From Desulfobulbus sp. (GTDB lineage: Bacteria; Desulfobacterota; Desulfobulbia; Desulfobulbales; Desulfobulbaceae): a stretch of 54,362 bases of DNA. The notes beneath the pieces are model-generated. The model searched no databases. It was given only the letters and a program-made list of their open reading frames with translations, and was not told the DNA's origin. The position numbers and the translations under genes were made by a program. Shown in pieces: positions 41,746-49,724 of this stretch (within the stretch, counting starts at the first letter, position 1; each line of letters starts with the position of its first letter). Location: contig NZ_JAVBXR010000027.1 in the NCBI RefSeq assembly GCF_030824455.1, forward strand, positions 1 through 54,362, given 5' to 3'.

Positions 41746-43461
41746 TTACGCCGTTTGCCCGTGCCATTGTAAGAGATCATCGCGGATGGATTCAAACACA
41801 TTTCCCCATTCGCCGCGTTTGTTTTGTCTGTAGAGGCGTGCGGTCGGATACCAAACACTCTCCGGCCTGTCGAGCAGCCATCGCCAATCCGGCTTAAAAG
41901 GGAGAAGTATCCAGGTGGGCTTGCCTAAAGCCGCAGACAAATGGGCAACGCTGGTGTCAACGCTGACAACCAGGTCCATCAACTCGCATAACGCTGCAGT
42001 ATCGGAAAAATCGCGCAGCTCCTCGCCGTAATGTTCAACCATGCTTTGCTGGTTCAGGGTTGCCCGGTCGACGGCACGGAGTTCTTTTTGCAGGCTGACG
42101 TAATGGAAAGAAGAGGGGAGATACGGCAGCAATTGAGCCAGGGTTACGCTGCGATTGTGATCGTTGGAATGTTGTTCGTTGCCGCTCCACACCAGCCCAA
42201 TCCGTTTGGCCGTTTTCCTGCCAAGTCTCTTGTCCCACAACCGGATCTTTTCCGGGTCGCTGGAGAGGTATCGCCGCTCATTGGGCATATTGTCGAGGGT
42301 TGTGCCAAAGGCAAGCGGCAGGCTGAGCAAAGGACAGTGGCAATCAAAATCGGGCAAGGCCTGGCCCCTGGCTATAACTGTGTCGACGCCTTGCAGATGC
42401 TTGAGAAGAGACGTCAACGGCTGCTGGACCTCTAAAACCACAGTCCCCCCGAGCGCGGCAACATGGCGGGTGTACCGGCAGAAATGTATGGCGTCTCCCA
42501 GGCCCTGGTCGTTATGGAGCAGGATCGTTTTGCCCTGGAGCGGCTCTTTGCCAAGCCACAAAGGTTGGCTAAAGTCGCGCTGCTTGGGGCCGTCATTTTC
42601 GTTTTTCCATCGCCATTCATAGAGCTCCCAGCCAGCCGCCAACTCTCCTTTCACCAGCAGCGCCAGCGATTTGTTGTAATGCGCCCCCATGTAATCGGGT
42701 TTGAGCGCAATCGCCTGATCGTAACTCGCAATCGCTTCGTCCATTCGATTGAGTCCAGCTAAGGCAACTCCCCGATTGTAATAGGGTTCGGCGTAGCTCG
42801 GCTCAAGCTCAATGGTTTTGTTGTAGCTCGCCACCGCTTCTTCAAGTTGTTTCAACTCGTTCAGAATATTGCCGCGATTGCATAACGCTTCTGCATGATG
42901 TGGGTTGAGAGTGATGGCCTGATCATAGCTGACCAGAGCTTCCCGCCAACGCTTCAGCTCTTTCATTGCGCTGCCGCGTTTGAAATGCGCTTCTGTGCGT
43001 CTGGCCGTATCAGACAGATTAGGCAGGTTCAGTGCAATGGCCTGGTCATAATTCCATATCTCACGTTCAAACTGATTCACTTCGTGAAGAGCCGCCCCAC
43101 GGTGAAGATAGGCCTCGGCATAGTCAGGCTTCAGGGCAATGGCTTGGTCGTAGCTGGATATCGATTCATCGAATCGTCCCAGTTCTTTGAGAGAATTGCC
43201 TAGAACAAAATGGAAATAGGCGTTGTTCGGCTGACAGGCAATGGCTTTGCTGATGTGATCGACCGCTTGCTGATGGTTGTTTTTTTGCGCATGGATAACT
43301 CCCAGCAGGAAGAGCGCATTGGCGTGATTGGGGTTAATCTTTATAATTCCTTCATAGGTTGATTTTGCCCGAGCAATGAAACCTTTGCGGTGAAAAGAGA
43401 GCCCTTCTTTTAATATGTCGTTAATGTCAATTATTTGGCATGGGTTGCGCTGCTGATTCAT
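41746..43461 (-). CDS. TPR protein with C-terminal glycosyltransferase-like domain
   Basis: A 571-residue protein with about seven or eight tetratricopeptide repeats in residues 15-290 (recurring A-x-x-x-Y-x-x-A-I-x-L-x-P, for example SSYDQAIALKPDYAEAYLHRGAAL). A C-terminal domain (about 315-570) resembles GT9/heptosyltransferase-like domains that follow TPRs in this family: ILLHNDQGLGDAIHFCRYTRHVAALGG, KRIGLVWSGNEQHSNDHNRSVTLAQLLPYL and VVSVDTSVAHLSAALGKPTWILLPFKPDWRW. No signal peptide. The ATG at 43461 has only a weak GAG upstream; the longer frame is not family-like. A role in surface glycan or protein glycosylation is plausible but unproven. Confidence 0.85.
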   Translation of the reverse strand: MNQQRNPCQIIDINDILKEGLSFHRKGFIARAKSTYEGIIKINPNHANALFLLGVIHAQKNNHQQAVDHISKAIACQPNNAYFHFVLGNSLKELGRFDESISSYDQAIALKPDYAEAYLHRGAALHEVNQFEREIWNYDQAIALNLPNLSDTARRTEAHFKRGSAMKELKRWREALVSYDQAITLNPHHAEALCNRGNILNELKQLEEAVASYNKTIELEPSYAEPYYNRGVALAGLNRMDEAIASYDQAIALKPDYMGAHYNKSLALLVKGELAAGWELYEWRWKNENDGPKQRDFSQPLWLGKEPLQGKTILLHNDQGLGDAIHFCRYTRHVAALGGTVVLEVQQPLTSLLKHLQGVDTVIARGQALPDFDCHCPLLSLPLAFGTTLDNMPNERRYLSSDPEKIRLWDKRLGRKTAKRIGLVWSGNEQHSNDHNRSVTLAQLLPYLPSSFHYVSLQKELRAVDRATLNQQSMVEHYGEELRDFSDTAALCELMDLVVSVDTSVAHLSAALGKPTWILLPFKPDWRWLLDRPESVWYPTARLYRQNKRGEWGNVFESIRDDLLQWHGQTA

Positions 43462-43574
43462 TTTCTCAGGTTCATTTACGGCAAAATTGTTGTAGTTGCT
43501 CCATTGCTCCTGCAAAATCGGCGCGTGTTGTGGATTGCCCCGACGGGCGCCGCGAGGGGAAATTTCGTCATGGC

Positions 43575-43690
43575 GCAAGATTGCTCACTTGGTTCGAAAT
43601 ATCCCGCCTTCGTCGACGAAATCGGCTACGTGCAGCATGCCTCATTTGCTTTGGAAATGGAATTATTTCTGCGCTGCGGAGGGCCTGAAT
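43575..43690. repeat. Diverged repeat, copy A
   Basis: Roughly 110 bases alignable with 44190-44310 in the same orientation. The best block is GTGCAGCATGC-TC-TTTG-TTTGGAAATGGAA, with a weaker match upstream (CTCACTT...GTCG-CGA). One plus frame reads VQHASFALEMEL in this copy and VQHASFDLEMEE in the other. It surrounds the broken deacetylase. Confidence 0.5.
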
Positions 43691-43724
43691 GCGTTACGCT
43701 CACAGGATTGTTAAGCGGCGAGGG

Positions 43725-44093
43725 ATGTTGACGCCAGGCCAGGATATTCCGGTAGGGGACGATGCGAACTTCGGGTTGTGACAGCGCGTAGGCGAGAAAC
43801 TGCGCAATAACCAGGCTCATTGCCTGGGAGGTGATATTGGGCGGATAAGAAGTCCCTGCCCACGGGTTGAGCGGCGTAAAACTGCGAATGGGCGCCGATC
43901 AACAGCGGCGCGCGGTTGCCGCCCAGCCGTTGATCAAGGCTGTACTTCAGGTTTTCAAGGTGTTCCTCTTGGTTGAACCCGGCGCCGCCCTCGGCAACGC
44001 CAACCACCATGTTCCAGTCCAGGCCGATGACCTTGCCGCCGGCAACGTCAAATGCCTTCCATCCGGCTTTTACGCCTGCCCGCAGTCATGGCG
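43725..44093 (-). pseudogene. Polysaccharide deacetylase-like fragment with a frameshift
   Basis: The minus strand reads GWKAFDVAGGKVIGLDWNMVVGVAEGGAGF, then HLENLKYSLDQRLGGNRAPLLIGAHSQFY. After a frameshift near 43860 it reads MSLVIAQFLAYALSQPEVRIVPYRNILAWRQHP. This is the C-terminal part of a bacterial polysaccharide-deacetylase-type (chitooligosaccharide deacetylase-like) protein. The N-terminal catalytic region with the metal-binding Asp/His motifs is missing and a stop precedes the fragment. It lies between two copies of a diverged repeat, and may be left over from a deletion. Confidence 0.7.
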
Positions 44094-44189
44094 GCGCCGA
44101 GAGGTAATGCCCTTGCTATTTCACCAGTGAAGCACGCCGCTTCGTCTTCGACGAGCACAGCGAGAGAAACCTCGCGAAGGAAAACCTCA

Positions 44190-44310
44190 TGAAGGCCGAT
44201 ATTTCTCACTTCGTTGAAAATGCCAGACCTTTGTCGGCGATGTTTTGCGCTGTGCAGCATGCTTCGTTTGATTTGGAAATGGAAGAAGACATTGACAGTT
44301 TCTTCTCCGT
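44190..44310. repeat. Diverged repeat, copy B
   Basis: The second copy of the repeat at 43575-43690, in the same orientation. It is a few bases from the 3' end of the phosphatase-autotransporter gene. In one plus frame a short open segment reads SHFVENARPLSAMFCAVQHA, but without a ribosome binding site. Confidence 0.45.
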
Positions 44311-44325
44311 TGCGAGGAAGAGCCA

Positions 44326-46308
44326 CTAGAAACTGTAGGCAAGCGACAGAAGTCCGCTCACGCCGGTACTGTTCGTCTCCTCGGAAATCACCCCGCTCAC
44401 CCTGCCATTTACGGTAAAAGCGCCCTGTTTGGCCGAGAGTCCCACACTGGCCTTCATCAGATCATGGCTCTCATAGGCTGATTGTTGACGCACGGTGAAA
44501 CCGTACAGCGTCGCAACGCCTTCAACCTGGGGGTCGTCTAGTATCCGCTCGTAACCGAGGGTAAGGACAGGCGTTAGGGTCCATTCCCCTAATGGTTTTG
44601 GAGTGAAGCTGAAATCCAGATCGGCCAGAAGGCTGAAAAACGTTTCGTCAACACCATGGACATTCAGCGCAAGGTCACTGCCGCCTTCATTGAAGTCGTC
44701 GAGGGACACCCCGGTCACCCGAGCCCCCACCTGGGGAGTAATCGTCAACGGTATCAGGCGAATAGCGTTGCCAACCCGAACCTGACCGCTATACACGACA
44801 CCGGTGGTGGAACCGGTTGCGGTTCCCAGGCCCCCGCCCAAGCCGCGCTCGCTTTCATAGTCCACCCAGCCGGCATTAGCACGGCCCTCGATGAAAGGCC
44901 CGACATCAAGAGCCGAAAACCCGTACCGTCCGCCAAGGGTGGCCAGAGCGGTGTTGACCGTGGCGGTGGCATCGGCGCTTTCTACCGAACCCCAGTCGTA
45001 GCCGAGGCTCATATTGGTCGTAGCCTGGCTGCTTATCCGGTGGGTGGCGCCTATGGTTGAGCCGCCACTGTTTTCCGTGCTGCCGTCAATGCCGTCGTGG
45101 CCAGAGGTGGAAAAAGTATCCCCATTGCCGGCCATCCAGATCCGCGTCTGACCTTGGGGCAGCTCACAACCGCTTGTATAGGGCGTGATTACCTCATCGA
45201 GCCGCTGCGCCTGGCGCAGAAGAAACGAGGCGGCGTCGGCATGCACTTGGCCGCCAACCCGCGTTTCGACGCCCCCAAGCGTTCCTTGGTCGATCGCTGA
45301 CTGGAGATAGTAATTGTAGTCGGTATAGTGGCCCGATAGGGGTGAGTTCTGCAACGCGTTCAAAAGCTCGGCGCCGGAGGCGGCGTTGCCGACCAGCCCA
45401 CTCTGACCGGGCAACTCCGAGTAGAAGACCATTTTGGCGCGTAAGACGTAGGTATCTGCCTGTGTGAGGCCCAATCCTTGCGTCAAATAAGCAGACATCG
45501 ACCCGTAGGAGGCGATCACCTGGTCAAGACCAGTCTGAAGATAGCTGGACTGAACGCCCAGGAGGGCGTCAATGGTCGCGGGGTCCCATGTGGGATGCAC
45601 CACCGAAATATACTCTTTGGTGGTGTTTATTAAGGCCGATAAATAACTGTTGGTGGCCAGATAGTCCTGCATGATTGTCGCATCCGGCACACCGGCGATG
45701 CTCTGCAGGAGAGCCGCCGTCCAGCCGGTGCGGTCTTTGCCGCCTGCACAGTGCCATAGGTCAGGCCCGGTGTCGTTGGCCAAGGTCAGTAATACCGTGC
45801 GAAACCCGTTCCGCTGAACCGAATCGGTGACGAACGCCTGGTATCCTGACTGCATGAAGGAAACCGCATTCGCGGGAGTGCCCCAAAGCGGTGAGGGTAT
45901 CGGCCCTTGCGTGCCGTAAATATTGATATTGGTCCAGATGGCCCCTTCCGGCGTCACATCCTGCGCCGCTGGGGGGCCATAGATTTCGTCAGGCGTTCGC
46001 AGGTCGATGTCGCGGTAAATATGAAGCGCCGAAAGAGTGGTCCAATCCGCGTTATTGAGATTATTCAGTGCATTGGTGCGATAAAAAACTCCCGTCCGCA
46101 TCACCCCGCCGTTGCTGGTCGAGTTGACGAAGCCGGTGCCCCCATTGCTTGCCGATATTCCCGCAAGGTCTCTGAAATTGGGAGCTGTTGACAGGATGGG
46201 CGTTAAAATCGCCTCCTGCGCCGATGCAGGTGTGCTGGATAAACAGGGCGCCATGGCAATGGCGCCGAGCAAAATGTTTCTTGTGAAGACCACCATAAAA
46301 TCAAACAT
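44326..46308 (-). CDS. Secreted tyrosine-phosphatase domain fused to an autotransporter beta-barrel
   Basis: A 660-residue exported protein. The signal peptide (about 1-30, LLGAIAMAPCLSSTPASAQEA) is followed by a protein tyrosine/serine phosphatase domain (about 38-290) with NFRDLAGI and the P-loop HCAGGKDRTGW: His186, catalytic Cys187 and Arg. This is the Y_phosphatase3-type signature. The C-terminal part (about 400-660) alternates polar and hydrophobic residues as in autotransporter barrels and ends LLSLAYSF with the terminal Phe recognised by the Bam machinery. AGAGGCATAC precedes the ATG. The phosphatase would be displayed on, or released from, the cell surface. A fusion of this kind is unusual; substrates (phosphopeptides or phosphoinositides) are unknown. 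Confidence 0.85.
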   Translation of the reverse strand: MFDFMVVFTRNILLGAIAMAPCLSSTPASAQEAILTPILSTAPNFRDLAGISASNGGTGFVNSTSNGGVMRTGVFYRTNALNNLNNADWTTLSALHIYRDIDLRTPDEIYGPPAAQDVTPEGAIWTNINIYGTQGPIPSPLWGTPANAVSFMQSGYQAFVTDSVQRNGFRTVLLTLANDTGPDLWHCAGGKDRTGWTAALLQSIAGVPDATIMQDYLATNSYLSALINTTKEYISVVHPTWDPATIDALLGVQSSYLQTGLDQVIASYGSMSAYLTQGLGLTQADTYVLRAKMVFYSELPGQSGLVGNAASGAELLNALQNSPLSGHYTDYNYYLQSAIDQGTLGGVETRVGGQVHADAASFLLRQAQRLDEVITPYTSGCELPQGQTRIWMAGNGDTFSTSGHDGIDGSTENSGGSTIGATHRISSQATTNMSLGYDWGSVESADATATVNTALATLGGRYGFSALDVGPFIEGRANAGWVDYESERGLGGGLGTATGSTTGVVYSGQVRVGNAIRLIPLTITPQVGARVTGVSLDDFNEGGSDLALNVHGVDETFFSLLADLDFSFTPKPLGEWTLTPVLTLGYERILDDPQVEGVATLYGFTVRQQSAYESHDLMKASVGLSAKQGAFTVNGRVSGVISEETNSTGVSGLLSLAYSF

Positions 46309-46433
46309 GTATGCCTCTTTTTATGGCGCATTCCACCATCTTTCCAATACTCTGTCGATTGAGTTCGTTAATAGGGGCCATAAGAGGAACAATTACCTGA
46401 ACTGGTGGTCATCATATTTCAGAGATATCGTAA

Positions 46434-46499
46434 CTCGTAACGTTCAGGTAACCGGCCTGCGCGGCTTTTCGCGCAGGTCCGGTTGACCGCAGGGTAGAG
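46434..46499 (-). other. Degenerate attC site (integron cassette recombination site) 1
   Basis: On the minus strand, just after the stop of the lipoprotein cassette gene, CTCTACC opens an imperfect inverted repeat. CTGCGGTCAACCGGACCTGCGCG pairs, with one unpaired extra base as typical of attC, with CGCGCAGGCCGGTTACCTGAAC. It closes with GTTACGAG, near the GTTRRRY box. The end boxes depart from consensus, so it may be inactive. Confidence 0.6.
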
Positions 46500-46500
46500 A

Positions 46501-47340
46501 TCACTGTTTGCGAATGCTTTGAAACTGCTGAATAAACCTTGCTTTTTCCGGGTCACTTTTCTCATCAACGGCTCCAACAATGGGTTTCCCTCGCCTAATT
46601 GCTATCAAGTGCGGCGTGAGCGTAACGTCTCCGTCGTAAATCTTCGTCTGAATTGACGCGAGCGACTGAAGCGATGCCTGAATAGAAGATTCGTCGAGTT
46701 GGACACCCACCGGCAGCAACGCATTTACTCCCTTTGAGTCAATTCCAATGACGTCAACAGAGATAGTTCCGCGTAGTAGCGATTGCTTTGCGGCCAGACC
46801 GAGTGCAAATAGTCCGTTCAGGTCGACACCAGACTGTAACGTCTCAACATTCGCCTTAATTCGTACGCCCACTCCAATCTTTCCATATCCAAGGAGGGTG
46901 TCATTGGGAACTGAGGTGCCTCCAGACACGGTGCCACTACCGGAGTCGTACACAGGCTCAGACCGGTACTTAGCGAAGTCCATGACGACTTCATACGTTC
47001 CGGCGGCAGCATTGGCAGTGGCCGACAAGTAGGTAATCTTTCCTTCACCCGAGACCTTTTTAATTGTTGTTGTGGAAGTCTGGTTCGGGAGATTCTTTCT
47101 CCTTGTGTCCGCATCCATTGCCGACCACAGCTTGTTGCTGCCTTTGTCCGGTGAGTCGAAGAGAAACACCTGAGGTGTCGCTACTGGGTCGATCGGCTCG
47201 TATCCATTGAACGCAGTAGCGGCCGACTTCCCTGCGACTGAACTGCCTGGGACAGTCACCCCTTGAGTAGCACAGCCCGCGAGAAATGCGAGGGCACAAA
47301 TGAGACTGAGTCTTGATGCTTTGAGCAAAATGCTATCCAT
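46501..47340 (-). CDS. Cassette-borne lipoprotein of unknown function
   Basis: A 279-residue lipoprotein: the signal ends in the lipobox FLAGCAT. The mature part is mostly beta and contains KITYLSATANAAAGTYEVVMDFAKYRSEPVYD, GVGVRIKANVETLQSGVDLNGLFALGLAAKQSLLRGTISVDVIGIDSKGVNALLP and LTPHLIAIRRGKPIVGAV. I do not recognise the family. GGAGG lies upstream of the ATG. It sits between two attC-like sites and has the layout of an integron gene cassette: a short 5' leader, and a stop within a few bases of the 3' attC. Confidence 0.7.
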   Translation of the reverse strand: MDSILLKASRLSLICALAFLAGCATQGVTVPGSSVAGKSAATAFNGYEPIDPVATPQVFLFDSPDKGSNKLWSAMDADTRRKNLPNQTSTTTIKKVSGEGKITYLSATANAAAGTYEVVMDFAKYRSEPVYDSGSGTVSGGTSVPNDTLLGYGKIGVGVRIKANVETLQSGVDLNGLFALGLAAKQSLLRGTISVDVIGIDSKGVNALLPVGVQLDESSIQASLQSLASIQTKIYDGDVTLTPHLIAIRRGKPIVGAVDEKSDPEKARFIQQFQSIRKQ

Positions 47341-47386
47341 ATTGCTTGCCTCCTTACTGAACGGTTGAAGGAAGTGCTGGTGTGAT

Positions 47387-47464
47387 CTCTAACGCCCCAG
47401 TTAACCCGCAGCTTTGCCGTAGTGAAACGGAGGCAAAGCTATCGGGTTGAACTGGATGTTAGGC
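47387..47464 (-). other. attC site (integron cassette recombination site) 2
   Basis: On the minus strand the site runs from GCCTAAC (47464-47458), which directly abuts the DUF2272 gene stop codon, through an imperfect inverted repeat (CCAGTTCAACCCG against CGGGTTAACTGGGG, with a central AGCTTTGCC/GGCAAAGCT stem) to GCGTTAGAG. This is the standard R''-L''-L'-R' order with the RYYYAAC and GTTRRR ends. Confidence 0.85.
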
Positions 47465-48094
47465 TTACCGCTTTTTGAGTGTGACAAACCAAAAATGTTG
47501 AGTGTCGCTGATGTGGCCGGCGGTGCTTATGGTGAGGGTCTTCTTTGTCACTGAGTCTAGAACATTTGCCCCAATAACATCAATTTCAGTTGCACGCCTA
47601 GCAACAACAATGTCGATGTGACTTTTATATGAAGTCTTTTTATCAAAATATTTCTGAGCTTTCTCGTGAGTCAAGCCCTCTCCCCGAGCATAGCCCACAA
47701 GATCTCCAACGTCAGGCTCCCCACCGGGCTCTCCAAGTCTGTAACCCCAATATGCTGCGGACTGATCTTCATTCAGTCGGGCCTTTATGAATGCTCTGAT
47801 ATAAGTGGAATGACTCTGGGAAAACGGAAATTCTGCTACTGTGAAGCCAGCATTTTTCATAATTGCGGACATCCCTACAGCAGACCAAGCATATTCGTCA
47901 TTCTGTATATCGAATAATGATGGATTTCCTCCACCAACAGAGCAGTAATTGTCTACTACGTATTGAGCAAAACTTTCCTCATCGTCCTTATGCCCGATCG
48001 TCGCAGTTTTCTTGGCGACGTTCCAGACAGATTTCCCCCAGAAAACCCACTCAGCGGTGGCGGAATCGACAAGCTGTTTCTTTGACGCAGGCAT
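47465..48094 (-). CDS. DUF2272 family protein, integron gene cassette
   Basis: A 209-residue protein resembling DUF2272, a family related to NlpC/CHAP-like papain-fold hydrolases. Key stretches are EYAWSAVGMSAIMKNAG, FPFSQSHSTYIRAFIKARL, PDVGDLVGYARGEG and SYKSHIDIVVARR. The Cys usually expected in WSAxFxS-type motifs is not obvious, so activity is uncertain. No signal peptide. GGAGG is placed well before the ATG. Its stop abuts one attC and its 5' end follows another within about 45 bases, the classical compact gene-cassette form. It may act on cell-wall material or serve as a toxin-like cassette function; that is inference. Confidence 0.8.
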   Translation of the reverse strand: MPASKKQLVDSATAEWVFWGKSVWNVAKKTATIGHKDDEESFAQYVVDNYCSVGGGNPSLFDIQNDEYAWSAVGMSAIMKNAGFTVAEFPFSQSHSTYIRAFIKARLNEDQSAAYWGYRLGEPGGEPDVGDLVGYARGEGLTHEKAQKYFDKKTSYKSHIDIVVARRATEIDVIGANVLDSVTKKTLTISTAGHISDTQHFWFVTLKKR

Positions 48095-48137
48095 AGCACC
48101 CTCCTTTTCTGTGTAAAAAATGACATGTGTGAAAAAA

Positions 48138-48234
48138 GCCTAACGTTTGACATGAGGGCCGCCGCAGCGGCGAAGCCGCGAAGGGCACCCATAAACGCAG
48201 CTTGTTGGCGGTCCCTCTCGACGGAATTGTTAGC
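48138..48234 (-). other. attC site (integron cassette recombination site) 3
   Basis: On the minus strand GCTAAC (48234-48229) opens an imperfect inverted repeat (AATTCCGTCGAGAGGGACCGCC against GGCGGCCCTCATGTCAAAC) with an inner GCGGCTTCGCCGC-type hairpin, ending GTTAGGC (48144-48138). It matches the attC order and the GTTRRRY box. Open frames running through it (MKANNSVERDRQQAA) are translations of the site. Confidence 0.85.
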
Positions 48235-48240
48235 TTTCAT

Positions 48241-49369
48241 TGCGCATCAAGGGTCAGCGGCTTCTTCAAATTGTGGAAATAAAACCGTTGATCGTTTCTT
48301 GGCCTCAGCCGAGATTGTTATCTTCCACAGGCACTGCTGTCTGTTATACTCCACCCGTGAACAAAAACTATCACATCCCCCCTCCATCCTCGTGAAACAT
48401 TGATGATTGAAGCCAGGCCATCCCTCTCTGTTTGCTAGAAGGGAACAGCACTTTACCACAAAGAACAACTTGCAAAAAAACAACTAATTTTTTTTTAAAA
48501 AAAAATAACTTTTCCGGTTTATCGATTTTTTGACCCCAAAGTGGCTGTCACTAAATTCCCCAATTTCCGACTTGAGGCAGCAAGTAACTAGCTATTGCCT
48601 ACGATGGTCACCCGCTCACTGATAGAGGTAGGCTCGTTTTTTTTGTAGACAGAGTCAAGGCATGGTTAAAGTAGGTACTGCTGCCAGTCTCAACCTGTTT
48701 TGCATTGGTATAATTTGAGATTCTCTCCTGATTTTCCCTACCCGTGAAAGTCAAGATTGTTCCAATAAATCTTGACCTAACCGCCTCGGCACTACGGACC
48801 GCTGTGTTCCATGTCACCCCTCGTCTAACCTGCGCCCCTATCGTTAACACCCAATCAACGCCAAAGGGAATACTTTTTTCTATCATCTTGGTATTCTATG
48901 CAATTTTCATTTTCAGTCGCCGCGCTCGGGGGCAACTTGCAACCCTGGAGGCCTTGTCGCTCCACAACAAACGCCTTTGATGCGCCATTCTTTGGCCGGC
49001 GCATTGCAATGGAATGCACAGCTGCGTTCTTTGCGCAGGCCGGCAACTGTGAACTCCGAAATTTTATTCCATTTCTCAGGCAAACGAGGCATGCTGCGCA
49101 CAGCACGGGAGCGCGGGCGGGGCAGGGCGTCGTTTCCGGTGAAGCGTGCAATTTTGGGCTTTGGCGAGCGTTCTCCTCGGTGTGCTCGTGGAGATGGCGC
49201 CCAAACCCGCGCCGTCATTTGCGTTGGAAAGAGCCCCAGGGATGCAAGCGCAGCCGGAAGTCGCCAAAGGTCGGCTTTTCTCGCGCACCGGGCGGCTTCG
49301 GGGTGAATAATCAAACAATCGGTCTGTTGTTTCACGCCCATCAACAGAGAGCCGACAGAGGAAAATCGC
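48241..49369. other. About 1.1 kb with no convincing gene
   Basis: The part next to attC 3 should be an upstream cassette, but its open frame (48247-48483, TTG start) has low-complexity translation and no ribosome binding site. Around 48480-48515 are T9 and A9 homopolymer runs. The part from 48900 is GC-richer with overlapping frames on both strands and no recognisable product. No integron integrase gene or attI was found here. Confidence 0.5.
48608..48886 (-). CDS. Possible small protein, unrecognised
   Basis: A 92-codon frame (MIEKSIPFGVDWVLTIGAQVRRG, then AVRSRFIGTILTFTGRENQERISNY) with ordinary amino-acid composition but no ribosome binding site and no family I recognise. It lies in an otherwise gene-poor stretch upstream of the attC array. 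Listed as possible only. Confidence 0.2.
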   Translation of the reverse strand: MIEKSIPFGVDWVLTIGAQVRRGVTWNTAVRSAEAVRSRFIGTILTFTGRENQERISNYTNAKQVETGSSTYFNHALTLSTKKTSLPLSVSG

Positions 49370-49681
49370 ATGAGCAAGATTGTCCAGACGCCGCGGCCGC
49401 CGTACTACGCGGTCATTTTCACCTCGTTGAGAAAGGAGGGCGACCATGGCTACGCGGAAATGTCCAGACGGGTTTTGAAGGAACTCCAGGGCCAGCCGGG
49501 ATTTCTGGGTTACGAGGGCGCTCGGCAGGATATCGGCGTTACGGTTTCCTATTGGGAGTCTTTGGCGGCCATTCGGGCCTGGAAGGAAAACCCGGTGCAC
49601 AGGGAAGCGCAGCAAGCCTATGACGACTGGTATGCAGATTCCCGAATCCGCGTTTGCAAGGTTGAACGTGACGATTCGTAA
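49370..49681 (+). CDS. Antibiotic biosynthesis monooxygenase-fold (ABM) protein
   Basis: A 103-residue single ABM domain: PYYAVIFTSLRKEGDHGYAEMSRRVLKELQGQPGFLGYEGARQDIGVTVSYWESLAAIRAWKENPVHREAQQ. The S-Y-W-x-S-x-x-A-I-x-x-W pattern is typical of the subgroup annotated as a monooxygenase or haem-degrading relative. AGAGGAAAA lies upstream of the ATG. The CCG-domain gene begins 43 bases downstream on the same strand, so the two may be co-transcribed. Substrate unknown. Confidence 0.85.
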   Translation: MSKIVQTPRPPYYAVIFTSLRKEGDHGYAEMSRRVLKELQGQPGFLGYEGARQDIGVTVSYWESLAAIRAWKENPVHREAQQAYDDWYADSRIRVCKVERDDS

Positions 49682-49724
49682 TGGTCGTTCGCGCCGATGC
49701 TCCAATAAACCCACGGATTAACGT

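Noticed and set aside
47956..48240. A 94-codon minus-strand frame beginning MKANNSVERDRQQAA
   Set aside because: It reads through an attC site and the 5' end of the DUF2272 gene; translations of attC sites often look like this.
48898..49623. A 241-codon plus-strand frame
   Set aside because: It overlaps the ABM gene in another frame, has biased composition and no ribosome binding site.
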